A stretch of 6,073 nucleotides of DNA from an uncultured Clostridia bacterium. GTDB taxonomy: Bacteria > Bacillota > Clostridia > Oscillospirales > Ruminococcaceae. Below are positions 1-5,214 of the stretch, piece after piece. The notes beneath the pieces are model-generated. The model saw only the letters and a list, made by a program, of their open reading frames with translations, did not search any database and was not told the origin of the DNA. The stretch is taken from assembly GCA_945835425.1 (NCBI GenBank), contig CAMAJC010000125.1, positions 1 to 6,073 on the forward strand. The letters run 5' to 3'. Made by a program: the position numbers and the translations under genes. Numbering within the stretch: position 1 is the first letter of the stretch; every line of letters begins with the position of its first letter.

Positions 1-191
1 GTCTGCAGCCCGGTCATCGGACTTGCCAGAGATACCGCCGCCATCTGCCGCAGATCGTTCAGCTTCCCGACAAAATACATGTCGGTCATGTGGTAGATAA
101 CCATGACGACCATGATAATGACTGCCGGGACGCACATCCGCAGCATCAGCTTCCAGATGCTTTCCTTTTCAAAAACGGGCTGTTTTTCCAT
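1..191 (-). CDS. MATE-family multidrug efflux transporter, N-terminal part (cut by window edge)
   Basis: This is the first 63 codons of a leftward gene; the rest lies outside the window. MATE proteins are inner-membrane, 12-helix antiporters that export drugs or metabolites using Na+ or H+ gradients. Visible: a short charged N-terminus (MEKQPVFEKESIWKL), then a first membrane segment at about residues 16-33, followed by the MATE-typical stretch Y-x-M-T-D-M-Y-F-V-G-K-L (about 33-44) and A-A-V-S-L-A-S-P (51-58), which matches the end of helix 1 and the start of helix 2 in this family. The ATG at 191 is chosen because an AGAAAGGAAG ribosome binding site lies just upstream. The divergent TetR-type gene at 315 is its likely regulator. 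Substrate cannot be told from this fragment; alternative members of the MOP superfamily are less likely given the FVG motif. Confidence 0.85.
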   Translation of the reverse strand, partial: MEKQPVFEKESIWKLMLRMCVPAVIIMVVMVIYHMTDMYFVGKLNDLRQMAAVSLASPMTGLQ

Positions 192-214
192 CGCACTCTT
201 CCTTTCTATTAATC

Positions 215-226
215 CAACACTTGTTG
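215..226. promoter_or_regulatory. Candidate TetR-family operator (small dyad)
   Basis: CAACA-CT-TGTTG is a perfect 5-bp inverted repeat around a 2-bp centre. It covers the -35 of the rightward promoter and lies about 10-20 bp into the leftward transcript, where a bound repressor could block both. TetR-family operators are usually longer, so this is only a candidate. A second, looser pair (GCAAC at 267-271, GTTGC at 291-295) lies on the other side of the promoters. Confidence 0.25.
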
Positions 227-249
227 TTTCTTACAATTTATAGTATAAT
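221..249 (+). promoter_or_regulatory. Rightward sigma-A promoter of the TetR-family gene
   Basis: TTGTTG (221-226) and a consensus TATAAT (244-249) are separated by 17 bp, with a start expected near 256 and a leader of about 59 nt before the ATG at 315. The -10 is perfect and the -35 matches at four of six positions. Confidence 0.6.
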
Positions 250-270
250 AAAGGAAACGGAAGATTGCAA
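242..270 (-). promoter_or_regulatory. Leftward sigma-A promoter of the MATE gene
   Basis: Read on the minus strand, TTGCAA (265-270) and TATACT (242-247) are separated by exactly 17 bp. Transcription should start near 235, leaving about 44 nt of leader before the MATE start at 191. It overlaps the rightward promoter almost completely, so the two would compete. Confidence 0.6.
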
Positions 271-314
271 CCATCAATATCGATACATATGTTGCGTTAA
301 TGAGAGGAGCGCCT

Positions 315-881
315 ATGAATACCGCAAACAACCAGCGTTTTCAGGAAACCGACCGCCGCATTAAGGATACCATGCTGGAACTGATCCAGCAAAAGGAGTT
401 TAGTAAAATCACCGTGAATGATATCTGCAAAGGGTGCGGAATCAACCGATCGACCTTCTACGCCCATTTTGTCGACATTTACGACCTGATGGGCAAGATC
501 CAGCAGGACATCCACCGGGACGCGATCGATTCTTTTCAGGGAATCGATTTTGATCCGGCAAAATACCTCACGCTTGATTATCTGACGCCGACTCTATACC
601 ATATCCGCCGTAACCGCCCTTTCTACTGTGCCTATTTCACGATGGGGATGAAGGATATCAATCAGCTTGGTGATCTGGTGCAGCAGCGATACATGGAGCC
701 GTTTATGCGCTCTTTAGGGATCACCTCCGAGCGGCAGATTCAGTACCATTTCCGCTTTTTCTGGGCCGGATTTATCGAAGTCATCCGCATCTGGGTCATG
801 GACGGCTGCCCGGAAGAGCCGGAGGAACTGTGCAGGTTCATCGAAAAGAGCATCCATCCTTTTCCGGAGCAGGGGAAATGA
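315..881 (+). CDS. TetR/AcrR-family transcriptional regulator
   Basis: A 188-residue DNA-binding regulator, the usual TetR-family length. The N-terminal helix-turn-helix domain covers roughly residues 10-55: helix 1 is R-I-K-D-T-M-L-E-L-I, and the recognition region is I-T-V-N-D-I-C-K-G-C-G-I-N-R-S-T-F-Y-A-H-F (32-52), closely matching the clostridial 'ITVxDIxxxAGINRSTFYxHF' pattern. The C-terminal two thirds is helical with aromatic-rich segments (RPFYCAYF, FRFFWAGFIEVIRIW), as expected for a ligand-binding and dimerisation domain of the TetR_C_8/C_33 type. Start: an in-frame ATG exists at 300, but AGGAG at 305-309 is placed 5 nt before the ATG at 315, which I therefore prefer. It is divergent from the MATE pump gene with overlapping promoters, so it most likely represses that pump and itself; the inducer is unknown. 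A terminator follows 38 bp after the stop. Confidence 0.9.
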   Translation: MNTANNQRFQETDRRIKDTMLELIQQKEFSKITVNDICKGCGINRSTFYAHFVDIYDLMGKIQQDIHRDAIDSFQGIDFDPAKYLTLDYLTPTLYHIRRNRPFYCAYFTMGMKDINQLGDLVQQRYMEPFMRSLGITSERQIQYHFRFFWAGFIEVIRIWVMDGCPEEPEELCRFIEKSIHPFPEQGK

Positions 882-918
882 TGGGACTTCACTTGACAGG
901 CAAAGAAAATTCTAAAAC

Positions 919-951
919 AAAAACGCCCTGCCTTTTCGCAGAGCGTTTTTT
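919..951. terminator. Bidirectional intrinsic terminator between convergent tetR and mscL
   Basis: Stem: AAAAACGC-C-CTGC (919-931) pairs with GCAG-A-GCGTTTTT (938-950) around the 6-nt loop CTTTTC, with one internal C/A mismatch. A T-run follows on the plus strand (946-951) and, because of the A-run at 919-923, also on the minus strand. It serves the regulator from the left and mscL from the right, 16 bp beyond the mscL stop. Confidence 0.85.
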
Positions 952-966
952 CAGAAACGATGTAGA

Positions 967-1386
967 TCAGTCTGCCTTTACGTCCAGCATCGAGGTGCAG
1001 TGGGCGCAGCGGGTAGCCTCGATCGGGATTTCGCTGAGACAGTAAGGGCATTTCTTGGTGGTGGGAGCTTTGGGCGCTTCCGGCTTTTTGTGGCGCGAAT
1101 TGGCGGCGTTGAACGCCTTGAGGACGCAGAAAAGGATAAAGGCGACGATGATAAAGTTGATGACCGCGCTGATGAACGCGCCGAAACCGATCGTAACATC
1201 GCCGATCGTCAGGCCGACGCCGGAGAAATCCATGTTGAAGAACAGGCCGATCAGCGGGTTGATCAGGTCATTGACGACCGAGTTGATGATTGCCGTGAAG
1301 GCGCCGCCGACGACAACGCCGACCGCCATGTCGAGGACGTTGCCGCGCATGGCAAAGGTTTTAAACTCCTGCAGAAACTTTTTCAT
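967..1386 (-). CDS. mscL: Large-conductance mechanosensitive channel MscL with C-terminal zinc ribbon
   Basis: MscL is a homopentameric inner-membrane channel that opens under strong membrane tension and releases solutes during osmotic downshock. The 139-residue product starts with the family signature: amphipathic helix MKKFLQEFKTFAMRGNV, then D-M-A-V-G-V-V-V-G-G-A-F (19-30) of the pore-lining first helix, a short extracellular loop with D-V-T-I-G-F-G-A-F (63-71), and a second membrane helix (about 70-92). The usual C-terminal helical bundle is shortened; after a Pro/Lys-rich linker (101-112) come CPYC (113-116) and CAHC (127-130), ten residues apart, a zinc-ribbon arrangement I know from other clostridial MscL proteins. 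GAAAGGAAG precedes the ATG by about 11 nt, slightly long. It lies 53 bp after the MFS gene on the same strand with no clear terminator or promoter between, so co-transcription is possible. Confidence 0.95.
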   Translation of the reverse strand: MKKFLQEFKTFAMRGNVLDMAVGVVVGGAFTAIINSVVNDLINPLIGLFFNMDFSGVGLTIGDVTIGFGAFISAVINFIIVAFILFCVLKAFNAANSRHKKPEAPKAPTTKKCPYCLSEIPIEATRCAHCTSMLDVKAD

Positions 1387-1439
1387 GATGACTTAAACTT
1401 CCTTTCATTTATTTTACCGCCAAAGCGGCTGTATACAGT

Positions 1440-2708
1440 TTACTGAGCCGTGCGCTGTTCCTTCTTTACGATGCCGTTCAGCCAGATATTGGCGACAAAG
1501 AAAATGCCGACGCTGATTGCACTGATGATAAAGCTGAGGGTGTAGCTTCCGGTAAAGTCGAAGGTATAGCCGATAATCGAGAAGGCAAAGGCGCCGACCA
1601 GCGTCCCGGCCGCCGTGATGAGGCCGTACTTTTCCTGATACCCCTCGGCCTTGTAGACGTCCAGCGACATCAGGTTGGGGATGATCGTCGCCGCTGCCAT
1701 CGACACGCCCTGCATGATCGCCGTCACATACATCACATAGACATTGATGCTGTCTCCGCCGATAATCAGGATAATAAAGGAAATGCCGACGACGCCCATG
1801 GCCAAACGGGAGGTGGACCAGATGTTCCATTTATCGGCGATCGCACCCAGGGCGACCTTGCCGATGATGTTGCCGATCATGGCGCAGGAGCTGACCAGCG
1901 CCGATACCGACAGGTCATACCCGATCGACTGGGCATAACGTGCCATATGGGAGTAATACTGGCAGGTCCACATGGCGACGGCGCAGATGACGATACACAG
2001 ACCCAGAACCAGGGTCGGATGGGTATAATGCACGCTTCCCTGGGGCATATTTTTGCGGACCTCCTGTATCACTTCGGAGTCTTCCGCGCCGTAAGGCTGC
2101 ATCCCTACCTCCTGCGGAGTCAGGCGCATGACAAACAGGGTCATCGGCAGCACTGTTACAAGCGACAGTCCGGCCATGATAAAGGCCGCCGGACGCCAGC
2201 CCAGAGCGGTGATGATCGAAGAGCAGATCGGGTTTAAAACCGCGCCAAACAGGCCGGAAGCCGCCAGCGAAAGCCCCACTGCAAAGCCGTTTTTCTTTTT
2301 AAACCAGTTGTTGATGACCAGCGTGACCGGCACCGCGAAGAGCGAGCTGCCGAAAATACCCATAATAATGGCCGTCACATACCACCAGATCAGATGGTGG
2401 AAAAAGCCCATGGACCCGTACAAAACCGCCACGACCGTCAGCTCCACCGACAGGACAAGCTTTAAGGGATAGCGCTTGAGCAGTTTCATCGTGAAAGGCA
2501 TCGCCAGCGCCGTCGTCAAGCTGCGAAGGGTCGAATACATCGAGATATCGCCGTTGCGGAAACCGAGGTCGGTGCAGATCGCCGTGTAAAAGACGCCCAG
2601 GCAGTTATAGAGGATGCCGGTCGTACCGCCCTGGAATAAAATACAGGCGGCCAGCATGATCCAGGCCCGATGGATGCGTCCCTTTTTCTGCGGTGCGGTT
2701 GGAGCCAT
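1440..2708 (-). CDS. MFS transporter (oxalate/formate or monocarboxylate-like), 12 TM
   Basis: A 422-residue major facilitator superfamily permease, expected in the cytoplasmic membrane as a 12-helix proton- or solute-coupled carrier. A basic N-terminus (QKKGRIHR) leads into helix 1 (about 15-40). Motif-like stretches are N-N-W-F-K-K-K-N-G-F-A-V-G-L-S-L-A-A-S-G (133-152) at helices 4-5, resembling the 'WF..rrGlAxGxaxaG' pattern of the oxalate/formate and monocarboxylate group, a hydrophilic central loop (about 197-230), and G-A-I-A-D-K-W (288-294), the repeat of the A-motif in the second half. An upstream in-frame start at 2798 would add 30 residues but lies before the promoter; the ATG at 2708 follows GGAAAGGAC with about 9 nt spacing and is preferred. 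It has its own promoter and may continue into mscL. Substrate cannot be assigned; a carboxylate is only a guess from the subfamily resemblance. Confidence 0.88.
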   Translation of the reverse strand: MAPTAPQKKGRIHRAWIMLAACILFQGGTTGILYNCLGVFYTAICTDLGFRNGDISMYSTLRSLTTALAMPFTMKLLKRYPLKLVLSVELTVVAVLYGSMGFFHHLIWWYVTAIIMGIFGSSLFAVPVTLVINNWFKKKNGFAVGLSLAASGLFGAVLNPICSSIITALGWRPAAFIMAGLSLVTVLPMTLFVMRLTPQEVGMQPYGAEDSEVIQEVRKNMPQGSVHYTHPTLVLGLCIVICAVAMWTCQYYSHMARYAQSIGYDLSVSALVSSCAMIGNIIGKVALGAIADKWNIWSTSRLAMGVVGISFIILIIGGDSINVYVMYVTAIMQGVSMAAATIIPNLMSLDVYKAEGYQEKYGLITAAGTLVGAFAFSIIGYTFDFTGSYTLSFIISAISVGIFFVANIWLNGIVKKEQRTAQ

Positions 2709-2756
2709 AAATACAAGTCCTTTCCAGTTTTGTCTCTTTATTGTATATCTGACACC

Positions 2757-2785
2757 AGTGTACCATAATCCGGCGGTTTTTGCAA
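2757..2785 (-). promoter_or_regulatory. Promoter of the MFS gene
   Basis: On the minus strand TTGCAA (2780-2785) and TACACT (2757-2762) are 17 bp apart, with TGG directly before the -10 as an extended element. Transcription would start near 2750, about 42 nt before the ATG at 2708. This rules out the longer reading frame beginning at 2798. Confidence 0.7.
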
Positions 2786-2856
2786 GATAAACTGACAAAA
2801 ATGTAACAAAAGAGGCCTTGACTTCTTAAAATGCAGTGCTGCACAGCAGGGAAAAT

Positions 2857-2888
2857 AAAAAACGAGCAGATGGTTTCCCATATGCCCG
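2857..2888 (-). terminator. Intrinsic terminator of the lipid kinase gene
   Basis: On the minus strand CGGGCA (2883-2888) pairs with TGCTCG (2863-2868) with one G-T pair, then after one mismatch ATGG pairs with CCAT, closing on a GAAA tetraloop. Six Ts follow (2857-2862). It begins 5 bp after the kinase stop codon and insulates the MFS promoter from readthrough. Confidence 0.85.
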
Positions 2889-2893
2889 ATGGT

Positions 2894-3838
2894 TTACAGA
2901 AGCTGCCGGGAAGCCCCCTGTTGCGGTATGCAGAAGGACAATGCCTTCGGCAGCAGCTCGATCTCGACAGAGGTGACATACTCCGTCTCCCCATCAATTG
3001 CAAGAACAAACGGCTCGTTCCCGGTGACGCGCAGTCGCCTGCAGCGGCGGAAGATCAGCTTGTCCTGCAAAGACGGTTCTTCCAGATGCTTTCCGGCCTT
3101 ATAAAGATTGACGAGCCTCGCAATCTGCGTCCGCGGGAGTTCCCGAACGGCACACAGATCGATCAGCCCGTCATCTGGACGTGCTGAGGGAGCACTTTTG
3201 AAACCTCCTCCGTAGCACATGCCGTTACAGGCGGCGGCGAGCAGAAACCTCCCGGTCCACTCCTCTCCTCCGTCCACGGCGATATAAAACCTGTTCCCCA
3301 ACTTTTTAAACAGGCAGTACAGCACCGAAGCGTAGTACGCAGCGTGGCCCTTCAGTTTGAGCCTCCGTTTCATCACTGTAACATTATGCGCCACAAGGGC
3401 GTCGAATCCCATATTGCAGGCATTGACGCACACCTTTCCGTTCACCTTCAGCAGGTCGATCCGCATGGTTTCAGCGGATATCAGTACATCCGGATCCAGG
3501 AAGTCCGCGGGATCCCCGAAAAACCGCGCGAAATCGTTCCCTGTCCCGCATGGCAGGCAGGCAACGCTGACGTTTTGTTCTCCAAGGACGCCGCCGGCAA
3601 CCTCTCCGAGGGTGCCGTCCCCTCCGCCTGCATAAAAGCGCACTTCACCGGCATAACCGGATTTACGCAGCCTTTCGCAGGTCATACGAGCGTAACTTTC
3701 CGCATCCCCTTTTCCTTTGGTCAAATAGATGACCGCGTCCAGGTTCCGCTTTGCCACAGCCCTTTTGATCGCAGGAAGCAGCTGCGTTTCCACAGAACAG
3801 TCTCCCGCTACGGGGTTCAGAACAAAGATGTGTTTCAT
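2894..3838 (-). CDS. Diacylglycerol kinase-like lipid kinase (YegS/DagK family)
   Basis: A 314-residue soluble or membrane-associated kinase of the DAGK catalytic fold, expected to transfer ATP phosphate to diacylglycerol or a related lipid, recycling diacylglycerol into phospholipid synthesis. Visible motifs: N-P-V-A-G (8-12) in the first strand, the nucleotide-binding G-G-G-D-G-T-L-G-E (71-79), C-G-T-G-N-D-F-A-R (97-105), the P-D-D-G-L-I-D-L segment (221-228) carrying the acidic residues implicated in catalysis and Mg2+ binding, and the C-terminal A-I-D-G-E (280-284). Length fits the bacterial family. An in-frame ATG at 3877 would add 13 residues but sits between the -10 and -35 of the promoter; the ATG at 3838 is preceded by AAGGAG at 6 nt spacing. 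It is transcribed alone: own promoter upstream, terminator right behind. DagK and YegS relatives differ in lipid preference, which cannot be told here. Confidence 0.93.
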   Translation of the reverse strand: MKHIFVLNPVAGDCSVETQLLPAIKRAVAKRNLDAVIYLTKGKGDAESYARMTCERLRKSGYAGEVRFYAGGGDGTLGEVAGGVLGEQNVSVACLPCGTGNDFARFFGDPADFLDPDVLISAETMRIDLLKVNGKVCVNACNMGFDALVAHNVTVMKRRLKLKGHAAYYASVLYCLFKKLGNRFYIAVDGGEEWTGRFLLAAACNGMCYGGGFKSAPSARPDDGLIDLCAVRELPRTQIARLVNLYKAGKHLEEPSLQDKLIFRRCRRLRVTGNEPFVLAIDGETEYVTSVEIELLPKALSFCIPQQGASRQLL

Positions 3839-3867
3839 AAAGTGCTCCTTCTCAGGCGTTCGGATAT

Positions 3868-3896
3868 ATTGTACCATGAAAATAACATTTTGTAAA
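3868..3896 (-). promoter_or_regulatory. Promoter of the lipid kinase gene
   Basis: On the minus strand TTTACA (3891-3896) and TACAAT (3868-3873) have a 17-bp spacer ending in TGG, an extended -10. The start near 3861 gives a leader of about 22 nt that carries the AAGGAG site. It fixes the start codon at 3838 and excludes the one at 3877. Confidence 0.78.
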
Positions 3897-3978
3897 GGAA
3901 AAACGCGTACTTTCGTTAATCTAACTGCATAATTTTCACGATATACAGCAATTCAGCACAAAACAGAGAAGACATTTT

Positions 3979-3993
3979 TGAGAATAATTCTAA
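3979..3993. promoter_or_regulatory. Candidate Fur/PerR-family binding dyad
   Basis: The centre AGAAT-A-ATTCT (3981-3991) is a perfect 5-1-5 dyad. Aligned with the general 7-1-7 consensus TGATAATNATTATCA, the 15 bases agree at 11 of 14 defined positions, and two of the departures (G at 3982, C at 3990) are symmetric. It is about 85 bp from the lipid kinase promoter and 180 bp from the nearest promoter facing the other way, so a target gene is unclear. Confidence 0.2.
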
Positions 3994-4009
3994 AAACCTT
4001 TCCGCACGG

Positions 4010-4049
4010 CTGCAGGGTCGGCGTCCGGTCCCGTTCCATGCAGATTTTT
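4010..4049 (+). terminator. Terminator-like hairpin in the intergenic region
   Basis: CTGCA (4010-4014) pairs with TGCAG (4039-4043). Inside, GGG (4015-4017) pairs with CCC (4030-4032) and CGG (4019-4021) with CCG (4025-4027), leaving a 6-nt bulge on the 3' side. A run ATTTTT (4044-4049) follows. No gene on this strand ends upstream, so it would stop an unidentified short transcript or act as an attenuator. The bulge makes it weaker than the other terminators here. Confidence 0.35.
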
Positions 4050-4125
4050 CAAAACCTACGTTTTCACTATGGATTATCCCGCGGATTTTTCATTTTTTGT
4101 TCATTATTTCAAAACTGCCGTTTTC
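4047..4125. repeat. Pair of imperfect 19-bp direct repeats, 60 bp apart
   Basis: Bases 4047-4065 and 4107-4125 agree at 16 of 19 positions. Each has the form TTTC-AAAAC-N4-GTTTTC, so each is also a small dyad (AAAAC/GTTTT around 4 bases). Paired spaced dyads upstream of a promoter can be regulator sites, but low-complexity AT sequence could also produce this by chance. Confidence 0.4.
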
Positions 4126-4158
4126 GACCCATTTTCGGCGAAAAAAAATCCGGAAAGA

Positions 4159-4187
4159 TTGCCAAAGGACGATTTTCGTGGTATCAT
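4159..4187 (+). promoter_or_regulatory. Upstream promoter P1 toward the pyridoxamine kinase
   Basis: TTGCCA (4159-4164) and TATCAT (4182-4187) are 17 bp apart with TGG directly before the -10, the same extended element as the MFS and lipid kinase promoters. A start near 4194 would give a leader of about 120 nt before the ATG at 4314, running through the proximal promoter. Confidence 0.5.
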
Positions 4188-4239
4188 ACTTTGGTAAGGA
4201 TTCACAAAATCGAAAAAAATGCGCCGGCGGAACAGAGAT

Positions 4240-4268
4240 TTGAAATCATCCCTTTACCCTGTTAAAAT
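4240..4268 (+). promoter_or_regulatory. Proximal promoter P2 of the pyridoxamine kinase operon
   Basis: TTGAAA (4240-4245) and TAAAAT (4263-4268) are 17 bp apart. Transcription near 4275 leaves a leader of about 39 nt. An inverted pair TACCC (4255-4259) and GGGTA (4271-4275), 11 bp apart, is centred on the -10 and could be an operator. A GC-rich pair CCGGCGG (4224-4230) and CCGCCGG (4284-4290) brackets the whole promoter and would form an RNA stem in any P1 transcript. Confidence 0.6.
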
Positions 4269-4299
4269 ATGGGTACAGAGAAACCGCCGGAGCAGATGG

Positions 4300-4305
4300 A
4301 AAGGA
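4300..4305 (+). promoter_or_regulatory. Ribosome binding site deciding the pyridoxamine kinase start
   Basis: AAAGGA lies 8 nt before the ATG at 4314. The context GGAAAGGACCTTGTTTATG closely resembles that of the MFS gene (GGAAAGGACTTGTATTTATG). The earlier in-frame ATGs at 4269 and 4296 are poorer: 4269 directly follows the P2 -10 and has no site, and 4296 has GGAG only 3 nt away. Confidence 0.75.
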
Positions 4306-4313
4306 CCTTGTTT

Positions 4314-5177
4314 ATGCTGCAAAGACCGCCGCGGGTCGCCGCGATCCATGATTTATCCGGTTTCGGACGCTGTTCGCTGACTGTTATTCTGCCGGTGCTT
4401 TCGGCCATGAAGGTGCAGGTCTGCCCGGTCGTCACCGCCGTTTTGTCCACCCATACGGGCGGGCTCGGAGACGTCGTCGTGCAGGATCTGTCGGATATGC
4501 TCTCGCCGACTCTTGCGCACTATAAGCGGCTCGGGATCGAGTTTGAGTGCATCTATTCCGGATGGCTCGGCTCCTCTCAGCAGATCGACTTCTGCCGGGA
4601 GTATTTCAAAAGCTACCCCGATGCGCTGGCTGTCGTCGACCCGGTCATGGGCGACCACGGAAAGCCCTACCGCACCTCGACTCCGGAGATGATCCGGCGG
4701 ATGCACGAGCTGGTCGCGGTGGCGGACGTTATCACCCCCAATCTGACCGAAGCGGCGCTGCTGCTGGGCGAGGAATACCCCTCGGCGCCTCTGCGGCAGC
4801 AGGAGGCCAAACGGCTGCTCCTTAAGCTTGCCGGCATGGGTCCGCGCTACGTCGTGATCACCGGGGTGGATATGGCCGACGACCATATCAGCAACATCGG
4901 CTACGACCGCGAGCAGGGACAGTACTGGCGGGTCGACTGCAACTATGTCCCCGCTTCCTATCCGGGCACGGGCGATATTTTTGCCAGCGTCCTGGTCGGC
5001 GGACTGCTGGGCGGCGACAGCCTTCCGATGGCGATGGAACGGGCCACCCGATTCCTTGAAATCGCGGTGCGCACCACCTTCAGCTACGGCAGCGACAGCC
5101 GTTACGGCGTCATGCTGGAATCCTGCCTTTCCTGGCTGACCAGTGCCCAGACCTTTGAACGGTACCGGCTTCTCTGA
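4314..5177 (+). CDS. pdxK: Pyridoxamine/pyridoxal kinase
   Basis: A 287-residue cytoplasmic kinase of the ribokinase superfamily that phosphorylates pyridoxal, pyridoxine or pyridoxamine with ATP at the 5' hydroxyl in vitamin B6 salvage (EC 2.7.1.35). Visible: I-H-D-L-S-G-F-G-R-C-S-L-T (11-23), the substrate-side N-terminal motif of the clostridial pyridoxamine kinases; T-H-T-G-G (46-50); D-P-V-M-G-D (109-114); T-P-N-L-T-E (141-146); and the anion-hole/catalytic P-G-T-G-D (217-221) with Asp221 as the likely base. Length is normal for PdxK/PdxY. The start at 4314 is set by the ribosome binding site at 4300-4305 and by the promoter whose -10 ends at 4268. The ECF S-component gene follows after 37 bp in the same direction and shares one terminator, which fits uptake plus trapping of a B6 vitamer. 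The symbol could equally be pdxY; a phosphomethylpyrimidine kinase role is less likely from the N-terminal motif. Confidence 0.92.
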   Translation: MLQRPPRVAAIHDLSGFGRCSLTVILPVLSAMKVQVCPVVTAVLSTHTGGLGDVVVQDLSDMLSPTLAHYKRLGIEFECIYSGWLGSSQQIDFCREYFKSYPDALAVVDPVMGDHGKPYRTSTPEMIRRMHELVAVADVITPNLTEAALLLGEEYPSAPLRQQEAKRLLLKLAGMGPRYVVITGVDMADDHISNIGYDREQGQYWRVDCNYVPASYPGTGDIFASVLVGGLLGGDSLPMAMERATRFLEIAVRTTFSYGSDSRYGVMLESCLSWLTSAQTFERYRLL

Positions 5178-5214
5178 TATCACTGCGCTGCAGGTATGAA
5201 AGGAAGTTTTGGCT

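Larger units (their letters stand above)
3897..4158. other. Unexplained intergenic stretch between two divergent genes
   Basis: No protein-coding frame here has a convincing ribosome binding site or recognisable product. The stretch is AT-rich with one GC-rich patch (about 4001-4043). It contains a Fur-like dyad at 3979-3993, a hairpin followed by Ts at 4010-4049, two imperfect 19-bp direct repeats (4047-4065 and 4107-4125), and a 9-bp inverted pair CGGATTTTT (4082-4090) with AAAAATCCG (4144-4152). It may hold a small RNA or an upstream regulatory region of the pyridoxamine kinase operon; neither is shown. Confidence 0.5.

Noticed and set aside
1417..1438. Hairpin CCGC-CAAA-GCGG and palindrome CTGTATACAG between the MFS gene and mscL
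   Set aside because: The stem is only 4 bp and no T-run follows on either strand, so it is not a credible terminator. The 10-bp palindrome is too short to call an operator without more copies.
1000..1446. Rightward frames of 148 and 113 codons opposite mscL
   Set aside because: Both are antisense to a confidently identified channel gene; the Asp/Glu/Arg-rich composition is typical of a shadow frame.
2709..2798. A 30-residue N-terminal extension of the MFS transporter
   Set aside because: The extended start at 2798 lies upstream of the promoter at 2757-2785, lacks a ribosome binding site, and adds a stretch unlike a transporter N-terminus.
2830..2850. Short inverted repeats around TGCAGTGCTGCACAGCA
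   Set aside because: Stems are 4-5 bp with minimal loops and no T-run; the adjacent hairpin at 2863-2888 already accounts for termination.
3839..3877. A 13-residue extension of the lipid kinase
   Set aside because: Its ATG lies between the -10 and -35 elements, so it would not be in the transcript, and the KHIFVLNP start matches the family's first strand.
3978..4265. A 95-codon rightward frame beginning with TTG in the intergenic region
   Set aside because: No good ribosome binding site, no recognisable domain, odd composition (rich in Phe, Arg, Lys), and it runs through both kinase promoters. It is more likely a chance frame.
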